The notes beneath the pieces are model-generated. The model was given only the letters and a program-made list of their open reading frames with translations, did not search any database and was not told the DNA's origin. From contig JACEEZ010016486.1 of the NCBI GenBank assembly GCA_016584305.1, positions 47,459 through 111,458 on the forward strand: 64,000 nt of DNA, in the 5' to 3' direction. Source of the DNA: Chionoecetes opilio (lineage: Eukaryota > Arthropoda > Malacostraca > Decapoda > Majidae). Positions within the stretch are counted from its first letter, which is position 1. Each line of letters opens with the position of its first letter. Position numbers and translations under genes: made by a program. Below are positions 21,216 through 31,735 of this stretch, piece by piece.

Positions 21216-21597
21216 CCGCGGGAGAAAGCGACCGCCAACCAGCTGGGTGGGTTTATGAAACTGTCGCCGATGATGGAAAGGAAGATTAAAGTGTTTCTTC
21301 ACTGTTGGACATCACATTTCTTGAAGACAACATTTTTTTTTCTTTTTAACCTTGATTGTTGGTGGCTCCTACCTGTCTGTCGCAATCAAGGGATGAATTA
21401 GAGGAAAAAGGATGGAAGGAGAGAAGTAAGGAAAGGGAGGTGAAGGTCTCTTCCTTCTGCTAGTCCCCCAAAGGAGGCGGGGTCAGGGGGAGGGTGTTAA
21501 AACTTTGGCATGTATTTTTGGGTGTCTTTTAATGCCTTTAAAAAGTTCCCCCTTATTTCGGGTTTTTAAAATCCCTAAATACGGGAAACACGGAAAA

Positions 21598-21960
21598 GCT
21601 TATAAATATAAAAAAATAAATAATTTTTTATAATATATATATTTTATATATAATATATATATATAAAAATAAAAAATATATAAAAATTTAATATATATAT
21701 ATATTTTGAAAAACAAAGGGTTTACAATGGCAGCGCCGAGTGAGATTTAGAGGGGGAAAAACTGAAAAGGGATTTAAGGAGTTACTGCATCCCAAGGGTC
21801 CCAACTGCACTACGACATGCATTTAAGAAATACCGCTGTTGTGGATAAGGAGATAATGCATGATATATATTATATATATATATAATTTTATATATATATA
21901 TATATATATTTTATATATATATTTTATATATATAATTTTAAAATATATATATATTTTTTT
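21598..21960. repeat. (TA)n-rich tracts around a duplicated Harbinger fragment
   Basis: TATATA tracts at 21620-21700 and 21862-21958 flank 21718-21865, a noisy direct copy of 19773-19927 (ACAATGGCAGCGCCGAGTG, TACCGCTGTTGT). Confidence 0.7.
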
Positions 21961-21989
21961 TTCCGAAATATCACATAGGGTTGGAACCC

Positions 21990-23165
21990 CGACGTGATTT
22001 TTCGACGGGGGATGCTTGCAGCCTATGTTTAATTCCCCAAGAAGGCGTTTGACTCAGTGCATCGTGAGTCACTCGGGGGATCTTCTGCAAACTTCGGGGG
22101 TTTTCCCTGCAAGATTTGGTTTGAAAAATGGTCTGTATTTGGGATGAGAGTGCTGTGAAGGGGGGCGGTGTATCCAGTTCCTTTTCCTGTGAATACAGGA
22201 GGGGAGGCAAGGGGGGCGCCCTTGCCCCAAATTTTTCAACGCTTGTTTTGGCTTGGTAGGGAAAAGGGTTGTAGATCAAAGTAAATTGGGGAGAATCCGC
22301 CCGGCCAAAACCTGATAAATGATCTTTTTTTTCCCGGGTGATGATTTAATCTTTGCTGAGTCGGGGAATCCTGGTGATGGCTCTCGGGGGCGTTTGCACG
22401 AGGAGGAAAAGTTTTGGGACTTGAGGTCTCCTGGCTAAAAGCCCAAAGGGTCCAGGTTTTTGGAGATTACTAGATGAAGCAGTCCCAGTCTTTTCTGCTG
22501 TGGCGGGACATTGAGATTTGGGAAAAGTTTTCAAAAATTTGGTAGCGCAGTAAATAAGAGGGCGGGTCACGTAAAGAACCCTTTACGGGGGATTGGCATA
22601 GCCCCCCCCCCCGGTTTGGTTTATGGACTGGGCTCGCGGGATTATTTGGCTTTGGGTCGGTACCTGTGCGGGAGGCCCAAAGATCCGGATCTTAAAAGCG
22701 CTTTTTCCCCCCTTGTCTTTTAATCTAGGGTTGTGAGAAAAGGGGACACTAAATAGTGATTTAAGAGACGAATCAATCCCTTTGGGTAAAAATGTTTTCG
22801 CAAATCAGGGGGTATCCTGGGATGTTCGTGTCAAATCAGCGATTGCCCCCGGAAATGAACGAGGCCTATTCCCCTGCATGTCCGTCAGCCCCAAACTTCG
22901 GCTATAGGGGCTTGGGGCACCTCCCTTTGAAACCGAATTTTTTTCCCATCGGGTTGTATCTGTAAGAGACAACCCGGGCGTGGGGAGGAAAGGGGGCGCC
23001 CACAAGGTCGGGGGCTGGGGCAAGTTGATGTTTCTTGTCGGAGCTGCTTGGTATGGGAAAAGGCCTGCAGGGAAAATCGCGCGTGGTACCCCGGGGGGGG
23101 GCGTTTGTAGGGTGGGCGAGGCGACGCGCTTTCCCCCGGGGTTTTTGCCCCCCCAATGATTTTAT
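21990..23165 (+). pseudogene. non-LTR reverse transcriptase, same family as 39268-40281, badly decayed
   Basis: Across frames: PKKAFDSVHRESLG (about 22040), VPFPVNTG, FFNACF, VVDQSKLG, FAES (about 22350), LGLEVSWLK (about 22415), KSAFSPLV. From 22840 the sequence follows the 3' end of the 39 kb copy (CAATCAGCGATT-like, GACAACCCGGGCGTGG, GGGGCAAGTTGATG, GGGTGGGCGAGGC) and stops at CCAATGATTTTATTGATTG, matching the ATTG-repeat tail of that copy. Frame breaks are too many to count reliably because base quality is low. Confidence 0.7.
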
Positions 23166-24840
23166 TGATTGAAAATTTAAGATTTAAAAGAATTTCCTTT
23201 TAGGCGACATTTCCCGGGACCACCCCCCGGGGAACCCCGAGGCGCCTAAAAAAAATTAAATCTAACCCAAAAAACCCCAAACTTTAATGTAATCCCCCAT
23301 GCTTTTAAAATTTGGGGAGGTTAGTTTACCAATGTCCTTATTTATTAAACTGTAGTTTTTCAGTATTCCCGGGGGCCAGCGAAAAATGTGGGGGTTTCCC
23401 AAACTTGAATACACCTTTTTTCTTCCTTTTTTATCTATCACAATGGGAAATCGCCGGAAATTTCCCCGGCGGCGAGGTTTTTTACTGTCGGTTTAGACAT
23501 TGACAAAAATTTCCAAAGAACCCTGCACAATATTTTCTGGAGTGGGTTTATAATGAGTTCTGAGTTCTGAGTTTTTTGATTTTGTTCCCATATATACCCC
23601 CCAAACACGTGTTATTTTGATTAAAAGGCTCATTTTAGGGCCCTTTCTCATTTTTTTTTCCAAAAACCAGTCCCTTTAAGCTTTTAAAAATTTAAATTTT
23701 CATGTTAACAATTTTGAACCCGTTCTTTTATTAAACTATGTTAATCTTTAATTTTTCAGTGCCTCATCCTCAGTAAAAACTGACCCCCCACCAACTCCCC
23801 CCCAACTCCCAGCCCCCAAACAACGACAACTTCATCTTCATCGCCAAACCCCTTTCTCCCGTGGCATCACCACCCTTTCCCCAAAGCCACGGGGGAAAAA
23901 GGCGTAGTAGGGACGGGAAGGGGGAAAGGGGAACATGTTATCGGGCCCCAAATTTGGGGGAGGGGAATTTAAACTCAGAAAAGCCCGTGGTCGCTGGGGG
24001 TTTTAACTCAAAGGTTTGGGCTACTGTGTTTTTCCCCCCCGCACCCAAATTTTTCATAAAACAATTTTGCGATAAAAAATTTATGCACCGCATCGGGAAA
24101 ACTAAAAAAGAACGTTCTTCTGTTGTTTTTAGGAAATGTAGGCCGACATGCATTACGATTTTAACGTTCAAAATAGCAAATTTTAAAGCAAATTACTCCC
24201 CGAGTAGCAAAAATTAAAATTTTTTTTTTAAAATGTATAGGGGGGCATGTTTAAAAATTTTGGGGGATGTTCACCTGTTTTCCCAAACAGTAAATGCTGC
24301 GTTTTGGCAAAACCTTTTCAAAAAACAATAAGCAATGCCTTGGAAAAACGAAGAATAAAATGCCGAAAAACGGCTTGTTTTCTGCGACAAGTAGGTTATA
24401 AATTTTGGAGGCGACCCCCCCCCCCCGGCGGGGGGAGTGGTGGGCGGGGAGATTGTTTGGGGGGGAAAATTGAATCAAAAAAATGCTACTTCACACGTTT
24501 GACCATTGCCCTTCCAGGGTTTCTATCTGAAATTTAACACAATAAAACAAGGGGAAATTGACTGCCATTGGGATAGATAACCCTTTTAAACATACGTTTT
24601 TGACTGTATAATATCATAGAGTAAATTTACCTCGCCTTCCCCAAAAATATAAAACCCACTTGGTTATTTTTGGGTTAAAAACATGTTTTTCAGAAAAAGG
24701 CTTCTAACAATATTTAAAATAGAAGAAAAACGTTTTTAAAAAATTTTACTTTTGGGGTTTTTTAAAGGGGAGTGGGGAATAAGCCCATTTTTTTTTCTTT
24801 AAGTTTTACCAAAATTTTCACCAAATTGTATTAAAAAATC
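23166..24840. other. no recognisable gene; noisy sequence
   Basis: Dominated by C, G, A and T homopolymers. One TTCTGAGTTCTGAGTT short tandem occurs at about 23560. No coding or repeat identity could be supported. Confidence 0.45.
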
Positions 24841-24945
24841 CAGCGACCACTGGCATTTCGGAGTTGCAGTTCTCTCTAATTAGAACTGCTGAGGGAGAGT
24901 GCAAGTGAAAAAACTACAAGTTTTAACAAATTTCACACAAGTAGT

Positions 24946-25130
24946 AATGGAACAAAATGAACAACACAACAGACAACAGGAACAAATAATACAACAAAAT
25001 GAACGACACCACAGACAACAGACATCATCACAGATGATGATGATGATGGTGATGGTGATGTGATGATGATGGTGATGATGATGTTATGATGGTGATGTGA
25101 TGTGATGATGGTGATGAGATTGTGAGATGA
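24946..25130 (+). repeat. CAACAACA/GATGAT low-complexity tract
   Basis: 24946-25020 is a degenerate duplicated block (GAACAAAATGAACAACACAA, repeated with changes). 25021-25130 is a (GATGAT)n/(GGTGAT)n microsatellite. A short glutamine-rich frame through it (EQNEQHNRQQEQIIQQNE) has no upstream gene and is most likely a repeat artefact. Confidence 0.6.
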
Positions 25131-25149
25131 TGTAAATAATTAATAATTT

Positions 25150-25253
25150 ACAAAGAAGTAATCAGGTAATGGCCTCGATTCAGTTTCACGGTGTAATCTC
25201 TGATTTGACACGTAATCATCCCAGTGATACCCCATGATTCTGCGAAGACACTT
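25150..25253 (-). pseudogene. non-LTR reverse transcriptase fragment
   Basis: Minus-strand reading CLRRIMGYHWDDYVSNQRLH then RETESRPL is nearly identical to the matching segment of the RT at 39268-40281. It is cut off at 25254 by the foldback pair. Confidence 0.85.
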
Positions 25254-25510
25254 AGGCCCGTACCGAGAGTCATGATGAAGGTCGAGCGACGAACGACGAA
25301 CGACAGAGGAAGGGTAGCGTAAAAGGGATATTTTTCGGAACGAAGAGCAGCGACGACGGTCGAAGGTCGACACGAAGACACGGGGGTACCCGTGTCTTCG
25401 TGCCGACCTTCGTCGTTGCTCTTGGTTCCGAAAAATATCCCTTTTACGCTACCCTTCCTCTGTCGTTCGTCGTTCGTCGCTCGACCTTCATCATGACTCT
25501 CGGTACGGGC
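25254..25510. mobile_element. foldback palindrome 1 (MITE-like)
   Basis: Two arms of about 125 bp are almost perfect reverse complements meeting at CACGGGGGTACCCGTG near 25385. The tips read GGCCCGTACCGAGAGTCATG and the reverse complement. Internal CGACGAACGACGAACGAC short repeats occur in both arms. There is no coding capacity. Confidence 0.9.
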
Positions 25511-25511
25511 C

Positions 25512-25702
25512 TTTGGCCCGTACCGAGTCATGATGAAGGTTGAGTGACGACCTTCGTCGACTGAGGAAGGGTACCATAAAAGGGATGTTTTTCAGCGACC
25601 ATCGTCGCTGCTCTTCGTTCCGAAAAACATCCGTTTTATGGCACCCTTCCTCAGTCGACGAAGGTCATCGCTCAACCTTCATCATGACTCTCGGTACGGG
25701 CC
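25512..25702. mobile_element. foldback palindrome 2 (MITE-like), same tips as palindrome 1
   Basis: Arms of about 90 bp meet near 25605. The tips are the same GGCCCGTACCGAG...CTCGGTACGGGCC, but the interior is diverged and shorter. It abuts palindrome 1 across a TT spacer. Flanks of the pair read CTTA (left) and TAAG (right), so the terminal repeat may extend outward or be flanked by TTA/TAA. Confidence 0.9.
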
Positions 25703-25959
25703 TAAGTTGTCATTGTTCTTACTTCCTCCTCAACCTCAGCTTGTATCAGTACTGGCTTACTCTTATTTTTCCGAAATTTTGCTGTCAACATGAATGGGAC
25801 GTTTTCACTGTTTAGCAAGGCACAACGGTAGGCACAGATTTCCTTTTTTTTTTTTGTGGGAGAATGTGGAGAATAGTTTTGTAGTGATTGCACTTTACAT
25901 GTATCCAGCCCCGAACCCTCTATGAATATCTGAAATCTGGCAAGTCATTCATTAGGGTT

Positions 25960-26140
25960 GGGAATATTCAATAGGGAAAGTGAATAGCGAATAATCAACA
26001 GGGAAAAACTGGTTCACAAATAGGGTGGTAAATGATTGGAATGGACTCAGTAAACAGGTAGTTAGTGGAGAATCATTAGGGAGCTTTAAAAGGAGGCTGG
26101 ATAATTTCATGGATGGGGATGAAAGGTGGATGTAGGTATT
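25960..26140 (+). pseudogene. LINE reverse transcriptase C-terminal fragment
   Basis: The DNA words GGGAAAAACTGGTTCACAAA, TAGGGTGGTAAATGATTGGA and GGGAGCTTTAAAAGGAGGCT encode a frameshifted NRLVNRVVNDWNxL...SLGSFKRRLD-type tail of a CR1-like reverse transcriptase. Related fragments occur at 32440-32570 (minus) and 44690-44750 (plus). Confidence 0.65.
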
Positions 26141-26224
26141 GTTCATTAACAGGAACTACCACGTGTAGGTCTCACGACCTCTTGTAGCTTCCTTATTTTG
26201 TTATGTTTTTATGTGTTGACAACA

Positions 26225-26410
26225 TTTTGGACAACAGCGGCATGGAGGAGGCCAAGGGTGCGCCCACAAGGCTCGTGGCTGGGGCAAGTTGATGCTTCCT
26301 GTCGGGAGTTGCTTGGTATGGGAAAGGAGCCTGCATGGGGACTCACGCGTGGTGACCCCCCGGGAGTGGCGTCGTAGGGTGGGCAAGGTGCCGCGGCCCC
26401 CCCAGCGTAT
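26225..26410 (+). pseudogene. 3' end of the 39-kb-type LINE
   Basis: AAGGGTGCGCCCACAAGGCT, GGGGCAAGTTGATGCTTCC, GCTTGGTATGGGAAAGGAG and GTCGTAGGGTGGGCAAGG follow the C-terminal coding region and 3' end of the copies at 22840-23165 and (reverse) 39285-39440. It is 5'-truncated and lacks a clear ATTG tail. Confidence 0.75.
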
Positions 26411-26825
26411 CTCCGTTATAGCAGAACCTTAACCCGTTGAGCCCAGCCAAAAATGTATAATTTTGTAATGAAAATCTGTTACATTCATAGTTATAACACG
26501 TAAACCCCCAAAAATCAGTCGTCACAAAGTTGCGGCGGCTTAGAGCCGTAAGCGGGGCTGTGCGGGTTAATACATTGTCTTTCATAGTAGGAATAAGGAA
26601 AATAAAGAGGATATTTATTATAACAAATATTTTAATACCATGAAAAATACACACTATACACTATCTTTGGAAGGTTTAAGGAACTTGTGGTATTGATTTA
26701 TCATCCGGGACTTTAGAACCAAACTTCAAGTATAATGGAAAGTAGAAAAAAAAACTTCCACTGCTCAGTAAAAGAATTATCCCACATCCTCCCAGGACAA
26801 TAGCGCCTCCTCTGGAGGAGGATAC

Positions 26826-27095
26826 CTCAGGCATATTTGTTCTCCTACGGAACTCAGTAGCTAGTTGTGGGAACTGATCTTCGGTTGGCCATACAATGAC
26901 TGCGTTCCTTATAACCTGTAATGCACCACATACTTCCAGTAGAACTTTATGAAGTGACGATTTACTGAGGTCAAACCGATCACCAACACCACGGAACGAT
27001 TCCTGATTTCCCAGCAACCACAGTGTAGCTAACACTTTCTTGTTAACTGGCAGGATCCTGGTGGTCAGGTGTGGGGCAAGAAGACGGCACAGCTC
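26826..27095 (-). CDS. HARBI1-like transposase, exon 2
   Basis: Minus strand, exactly 90 codons from an acceptor (TCAACTCAACAG before GAG) to a donor (CCTGAG before GTATCC). The product ELCRLLAPHLTTRILP, KKVLATLWLLGNQESFRGV, DRFDLSKSSLHKVLLEV and VIVWPTEDQFPQLATEF matches the N-terminal helix-turn-helix half of HARBI1/PIF transposases, nuclease-like proteins of PIF/Harbinger transposons. It is in frame with exon 1 at 28998-29297. The next exon, which should begin with the GAIDGCHI-type motif carrying the first catalytic aspartate, is not found in the 400 bp downstream before the LINE fragment at 26410, nor further on. The element is thus probably inactive or continues in lost sequence. The coding part itself is undamaged. 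Confidence 0.75.
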
Positions 27096-27167
27096 CTGTT
27101 GAGTTGAATTATATTAATGATAGAATTAGACTACTAAAAAGGGCAATAATGAAATTATCTTATTTTT

Positions 27168-27176
27168 TCTAATATG

Positions 27177-27267
<91 letters not shown>

Positions 27268-27270
27268 CCC
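27168..27270. repeat. (AT)n microsatellite in the HARBI1-like intron
   Basis: About 100 bp of nearly pure AT dinucleotide, beginning shortly upstream of the exon 2 acceptor on the coding strand. Confidence 0.95.
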
Positions 27271-27304
27271 CCCTCCTGTTTCAAAATCTACTTATTTAAC
27301 CCAG

Positions 27305-27980
27305 AAACAGTTAGGTTAAATCAGGGGTAAATTGGTACTTGCAACCAGTAATTGGGTAAGAGGTCAAAAATATTTTTCACATGTATTTTGATTTGTTAAG
27401 AAGAATGGCCACATTAGTAATTGTCGGAAATTACTCATTTTGCAGTTATCCCCCCCTGCATAACAAACCTGGGGACCCGTCGGGAGCGGGGTTTTGGGCA
27501 GGGAAAGTGGAAATAATTTTTTTGCCGATAGTATATTAAGTGGATGACGTAAAATATTTCCTAAAAACACTATGGGATAACATAAGGTCGAAATACATAA
27601 ATATATTACTGATAAAGTCAATGGGAATTACTTAGTACCTATTCCTGGAAAAATCTTGTAAAAATCTTAAACTACAACGGTAAAACTACAAGTAAATACA
27701 ATACATGGACATTGTTTAGGTAACCTGACATATCTGGGGGAACTGTGCCCCCCAAGACCCTGCTAGTTCGCTAACCTTACCTGGACGTTGCTTGAGTAGC
27801 CTAACCTAAAGCGGGGATAAAGGAGGAATAACTGGAAATTTAAGCATTTCCGACAATTTTGAAAGTGAACATCATTCTTAACACATCAAAATGCATAGGA
27901 AAAGAGTACTTTTAACCTCTTACTCAATTACTGGTTGAAAGTACCAAAATACCAAATCAAGTTAGGTTAAACGTGCAGTT
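27305..27980. mobile_element. TIR element nested in the HARBI1-like intron
   Basis: Arms 27312-27445 and 27835-27972 are inverted copies: AACCAGTAATTGGGTAAGAG against CTCTTACTCAATTACTGGTT (reading both as given), and TTTTGATTTGTTAAGAAGAA against its counterpart near 27880. The interior has no coding signature. The element boundary is approximate and no target duplication is clear. Confidence 0.65.
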
Positions 27981-28370
27981 TGATTTAGTAACGGATAACA
28001 AAACTTTATTTTTGATCATTGCTACGACAGTGGCGTAGCGGGATATTTATGGAACGGTCCAGGAGGGGCGGGTGGGGCAGCCCGAACAAACATAGATTTC
28101 CGCCAAAAACGAGTGCCAGATTAATTTCAAACATGTCAAAACCTGCTGGAAAACTATGTTTCGTCCTCGACATCAGGGACACCCAATAACCAAAATTAAC
28201 CTTATTTTCATACACATAATGGTTCTACTGCAGTTTAAAGCATTACAAGGCACGTTATTATAACCATCCTCAACTTGTAGAGCTGACCATTAGGGGCATT
28301 TCTAATCGATACATCACCCGTCGGAAATGCAAAATAACACAAGGGGGTCTGGAGGTGGGCGAATCCTGTA

Positions 28371-28735
28371 AAAATGGACGAGGACTGCGGGTCATTTTCT
28401 GAGACACTGATTAGTTTTTCCTTGGCAAAAAAATTGTGTTTTTCCAGATGGGGGTATTTTTATTTTCCGGAAACCCAATAAAAAGATATTATGAACCTGA
28501 CCGAACCTTAATCTAACCTCCTAAAAGGTGGGGGGCCTTCGGACTGGGAGTGTGTGTCTGTATGTGTATTAGACAACTATGTCCTTTCTTCAATATGTAT
28601 ATAAGTTTTGAAGGTTACGCCGAAATGGATTAATAATGTACAGTATACTGAGCAAGCAAAAAATAATATGGAAAATGCAAGTGGTAACGGCGGTAGTGAC
28701 CGCGCAGTTCTCGTCCATTATAACCCCGACCTTCC
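28371..28735. mobile_element. W element (MITE-sized)
   Basis: Left arm from ATGGACGAGGACTGCGGGTC through CTGAGACACTGATTAG and TTTTATTTTCCGGAAACCC. The right tip on the minus strand is GTGACCGCGCAGTTCTCGTCC at 28697-28717. Overall length is about 365 bp. It lies in the HARBI1-like intron. Confidence 0.65.
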
Positions 28736-28997
28736 CCCCCAGCGAGGATAGGTTACGTAACGTAAGGTAGATAACTAGCGTGGGGGGGGGGGTCTGAGGG
28801 GGCGCAGCCACCCCCCCTATGTTATGGCAGCAAACTATTGGTCAATGGGTAGTATTGTACTAAAGTGCAGTTTTACCCACATAATATCAAGACAAAAAGT
28901 TCAAGTTGCAGGGCGGGACTGCACATCGCTAGTTATACTTTGCAGTTTCATTCATATAAATAAAAGGTCACATAATGCTATGTTTTGCTTTACGTAC

Positions 28998-29297
28998 TTC
29001 AACAGTTTTCCAAGCTCTCTGGTTTCCCTCTGCAATCTGCATACGAAAGTGCTTCTTGAAGTCTTCTTGGGAGTACAGGGGCACTATCGTCTCCACATAT
29101 TCTCGAACTCTCACTGGATTTGGTGGCCTCTCTTCTTCTCTCTCCTCTTCCTGCCTCCTGTCCTGTTCATATCTTAAATTTGCTACTGTAATTTCTCCTG
29201 CTGCAAATACAGGGTCATCAGCTAGTTGTTCTGCCAAGATGGGCGGCCTGGGCGATAACAGCTGATATGGGGACCCGCCATTTTGGCAGGTACACAA
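28998..29297 (-). CDS. HARBI1-like transposase, exon 1
   Basis: The minus-strand frame ends in a donor, GTTGAA then GTACGTAA, at 28997. It reads PPILAEQLADDPVFAAGEI, an arginine/glutamate-rich stretch, then VREYVETIVPLYSQEDFKKH and FRMQIAEGNQRAWKTVE. Joining to exon 2 gives WKTVE-ELCRLLAPHL in frame, the normal order for HARBI1-like proteins, with an intron of 1902 bp. No in-frame ATG is visible before the conserved part: the frame opens at a TTG. The true start is therefore upstream, in another exon or lost by mutation. Confidence 0.65.
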
Positions 29298-29329
29298 TTT
29301 TTCGTAGACTCGTTGTTCACTAGGGGAGT

Positions 29330-29372
29330 GAACAAACAGAATCGTACAGAATTCCTTAGTGAACGCAGCCCT
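29330..29372 (-). repeat. Harbinger-type terminal repeat of the HARBI1-like element
   Basis: On the minus strand this reads GGCTGCGTTCACTAAGGAATT then CTGTACGATTCTG, matching GGTGCGTTCACTAGGCC...CTGTACGATA at 19625. It sits just 5' of exon 1, as expected for the transposon's end. Confidence 0.65.
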
Positions 29373-29639
29373 GTTGGAGAGGTAGGCTACAGCCTGGTTC
29401 GACCTAGCAGGGCTTTAATTCATCACGGACCTTGTGAAACATAAGATAAGGCCAGGCAAAGTCAGCAAAAGGAACAACATCAACGTGCAAATGTGAGGTA
29501 GTTTGAGTTAGTTTTCAGGAAGTTAGAGGGGATAAGGGTATCGTAGCTAGATAGGCATTGTCGGGTAGGAGCAACAGGTGCACAGGCGAATAGCTTGAAG
29601 TAGTTAGAGAGGATAAGTGTGTCGTGAGAAGGTGTTAGG

Positions 29640-30290
29640 ATGGTTAGCCATGTGAGATCCGTGAGTGAACAGGAAGATGGCGGGCATGGCACCAGGTCAA
29701 AAGGGGTCAGAAGTGGGAAATGCATTGACTGCAACTGGGGAGGGAAAGTAGGCGAGACAGGGAGATGCGGATCGTGTGATGAGGTGGTGAGGAAAAAGAA
29801 GGCACAGTGCCCGCTATGTTGTGAAAAAGTCACGGGCAAGGACAGTGGCTTGCAGTGCGATAGCTGCAAATGGTGGTCGCACAGTACCTGTGAGGGGATG
29901 CGGCCAGAGCTTTATAAAGAGCTCCAGGGCACTAAGGAACTGTGGTTCTGTGGGAAGTGTAGAAAGCAGGTAATTAAGGACATGAAAGAGATCCGAAAGC
30001 TAAAGGTGGAGACTGGGGTGAGGACTAGGGAACTAGAACAGTGCAAGGATGAACTGAAGGAGGCAAAGGAGTGGATACAAGCCCTGGAGGGGGATTATAA
30101 AAGCCTTGCAAGTAAAGTAAGAAACATGGAGGCAGAAAGGGCAGGTAAGGGTAATGAGCAGGGCTTGGGGGCCAGACCCACTACGGGCCCTGGGGATGAG
30201 GGCTGCTTGACGTTAGACGTCACCAAAGCAGGCATGCCCGAAGGAGAGGAGAGTGGGGAAGCTGCAGCGGTGGGTGGGGGTAATGGTTGA
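29640..30290 (+). CDS. PHD-finger ORF1 of a CR1-like LINE
   Basis: Uninterrupted 216-residue frame from ATG 29640. Residues 20-48 have CIDC and CGSC pairs. Residues 58-106 form a PHD-like finger: CPLCCEKV, GLQCDSCKWWSHSTCEGM and WFCGKC, with the Cys4-His-Cys3 pattern and the tryptophan before the last cysteine pair. Residues 108-165 are a charged coiled coil (VIKDMKEIRKLK, RELEQCKDELKEAKEW). The tail is glycine/glutamate-rich. PHD fingers with coiled coils are typical of ORF1 in CR1-type LINEs, where they bind nucleic acid or promote multimerisation. No ORF2 follows, so the copy is truncated or rearranged 3'. A host chromatin protein is less likely because of its single exon and retro-rich surroundings. 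Confidence 0.7.
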   Translation: MVSHVRSVSEQEDGGHGTRSKGVRSGKCIDCNWGGKVGETGRCGSCDEVVRKKKAQCPLCCEKVTGKDSGLQCDSCKWWSHSTCEGMRPELYKELQGTKELWFCGKCRKQVIKDMKEIRKLKVETGVRTRELEQCKDELKEAKEWIQALEGDYKSLASKVRNMEAERAGKGNEQGLGARPTTGPGDEGCLTLDVTKAGMPEGEESGEAAAVGGGNG

Positions 30291-30482
30291 GTGAATGGGT
30301 CCGGGGTGATGGGTAATGGGTGAGTGAATGGGTGGGTGAATGGGTGTGGGGTGATGGGTAATGGGTGAGTGAATGGGTGTGGGGTGATGGGTAATGGGTG
30401 AGTGAGTGGGTGGGGGAAGATGGGTAACGCGTGTGGGGTAATGGGTGAGTGAATGGGTGGGGGAAGATGGGTAACGCGTGAG
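30290..30482 (+). repeat. minisatellite with GGGTGAGTGAATGGGT units
   Basis: Repeats of ATGGGTGAGTGAATGGGTG with GGGGTGATGGGTA spacers (about 33 bp units, five or so). The tract begins at the ORF1 stop codon. Confidence 0.85.
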
Positions 30483-31168
30483 TGGAGGAATTCCTTCCCT
30501 TCTTTGATTCCTTATTTCTTTCCTCGTCAGTTCCTCTTCTGACTCTTCATCCCTCCAATTTCTTCCTTACTCCTTATTCCTCCTTTCTTTCTCTCATATC
30601 TCCTTCCTTCCCTCTCTCCCACCTTCCATTATCAACCCCCTCATCACCAAAAAGGGGATGAGATTCCCCTCGTTCTGCACGAGCGACTGTCAGAGGACCC
30701 CCTGCCGCTAGGATCGCTGCCGTCCATGAAATCAAAATGGCGCGGCCGGAGTGACACCTCTCGTAGAAGCTCTCTGCTAATATGGCCACCTTCCTCACTG
30801 TTCGCCTTGCCCGCCTGACGTCACCAGCGATCGCAGGCACAAAAGTATTGTCAGAAACTATACCTAGTGATTAAGAACTGAGGAGTGAAGGAAAATGACG
30901 AGCATTTAATTACTCGACATTTATATATTACTTAACCCCCCCCCCCACTCAACGTAAACTCTTCGTCAATCATGAGTCTAAAGGTTTAACCCATTTTCTC
31001 GCGTTACAGAGGGACCGCGAGTGAGGTATCTACCGTATCTTGTTGTAGAGTGTCTTTGTTAATATCAAGCTCAAGATCACATCCCAAACATTACTTTCTG
31101 TAAACAGAATTATCTACTGTTGTGTATCCCTGAATATCTGCTTTATCCTAATGGCGTGAGTATAATGC

Positions 31169-31390
31169 ATGGTGCACCAATACTACTGCTGCCTCGGGGA
31201 ATCCATTGATGGCGTTGATAATGGTGGCAAGAGGGAAATAAGGGAGATAATGGAGGAAGAAATAGGACAGGTGGAGGCGGCCGCTTGTTTGGGGAGGAAT
31301 AATGGTAGAATATTTACCACAGAGAAATATTGGATTATATTGCCCGTGTGTGTGACTTGGGGTTATTACAAGTGTTCCGGGGCAAAGTAG
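31169..31390 (+). CDS. small ORF conserved between V copies, unknown function
   Basis: 73 residues, MVHQYYCCLGESIDGVDNGG, then REIREIMEEEIGQVEAAACL, then a hydrophobic end YWIILPVCVTWGYYKC. The middle 55 residues are the same in the inverted copy at 8925-9150, with one or two substitutions. That could mean purifying selection or simply recent copying. I do not recognise the family. It may be a fragment of a larger retroelement or transposon protein. Confidence 0.3.
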   Translation: MVHQYYCCLGESIDGVDNGGKREIREIMEEEIGQVEAAACLGRNNGRIFTTEKYWIILPVCVTWGYYKCSGAK

Positions 31391-31544
31391 TGATGCTATA
31401 ATTCGTAATATTTAGCGGCTGGCGACATTATTGCAGCTGGCGACTAAAGTGTTATCTTCGGTAAAGGTACGGCGGCGCCAAAATCAAGGCTGACGCAAAG
31501 TTGTCGATTTATTACACTGGCCATAGTCGGGGTCCAGTCAGTTC

Positions 31545-31735
31545 GTACACAAGTTGTTTCGTACACCAGTAGATTCGTATACCAAAAAGTTGTTTCGTAC
31601 ACCAGTAGATTCGTACACCAATAAGTCGTTTCGTACACCAGTAGATTCGTACACCAAAAATTTGTTTCGTACACCAGTAGATTCGTACACCAAAAAGTTG
31701 TTTTGTACACCAAAAAGTTATTTCGTAGTCTATAT
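31545..31735 (+). repeat. 36-bp tandem repeat with TTCGTACACCA motifs
   Basis: Units of about 36 bp, each reading GTTGTTTCGTACACCAGTAG then ATTCGTACACCAAAAA, occur about four and a half times with one or two substitutions each. The other V copies keep only one or two GTACGAAAC motifs here, so the array expanded locally. Confidence 0.9.

Noticed and set aside
24899..25080. Glutamine-rich gag-like ORF
   Set aside because: Short, no upstream frame, and it runs into a GATGAT microsatellite; composition explains it.
31545..31735. CRISPR-like array of regular repeats
   Set aside because: Units are directly adjacent with no unique spacers, and the genome is eukaryotic; it is a minisatellite.
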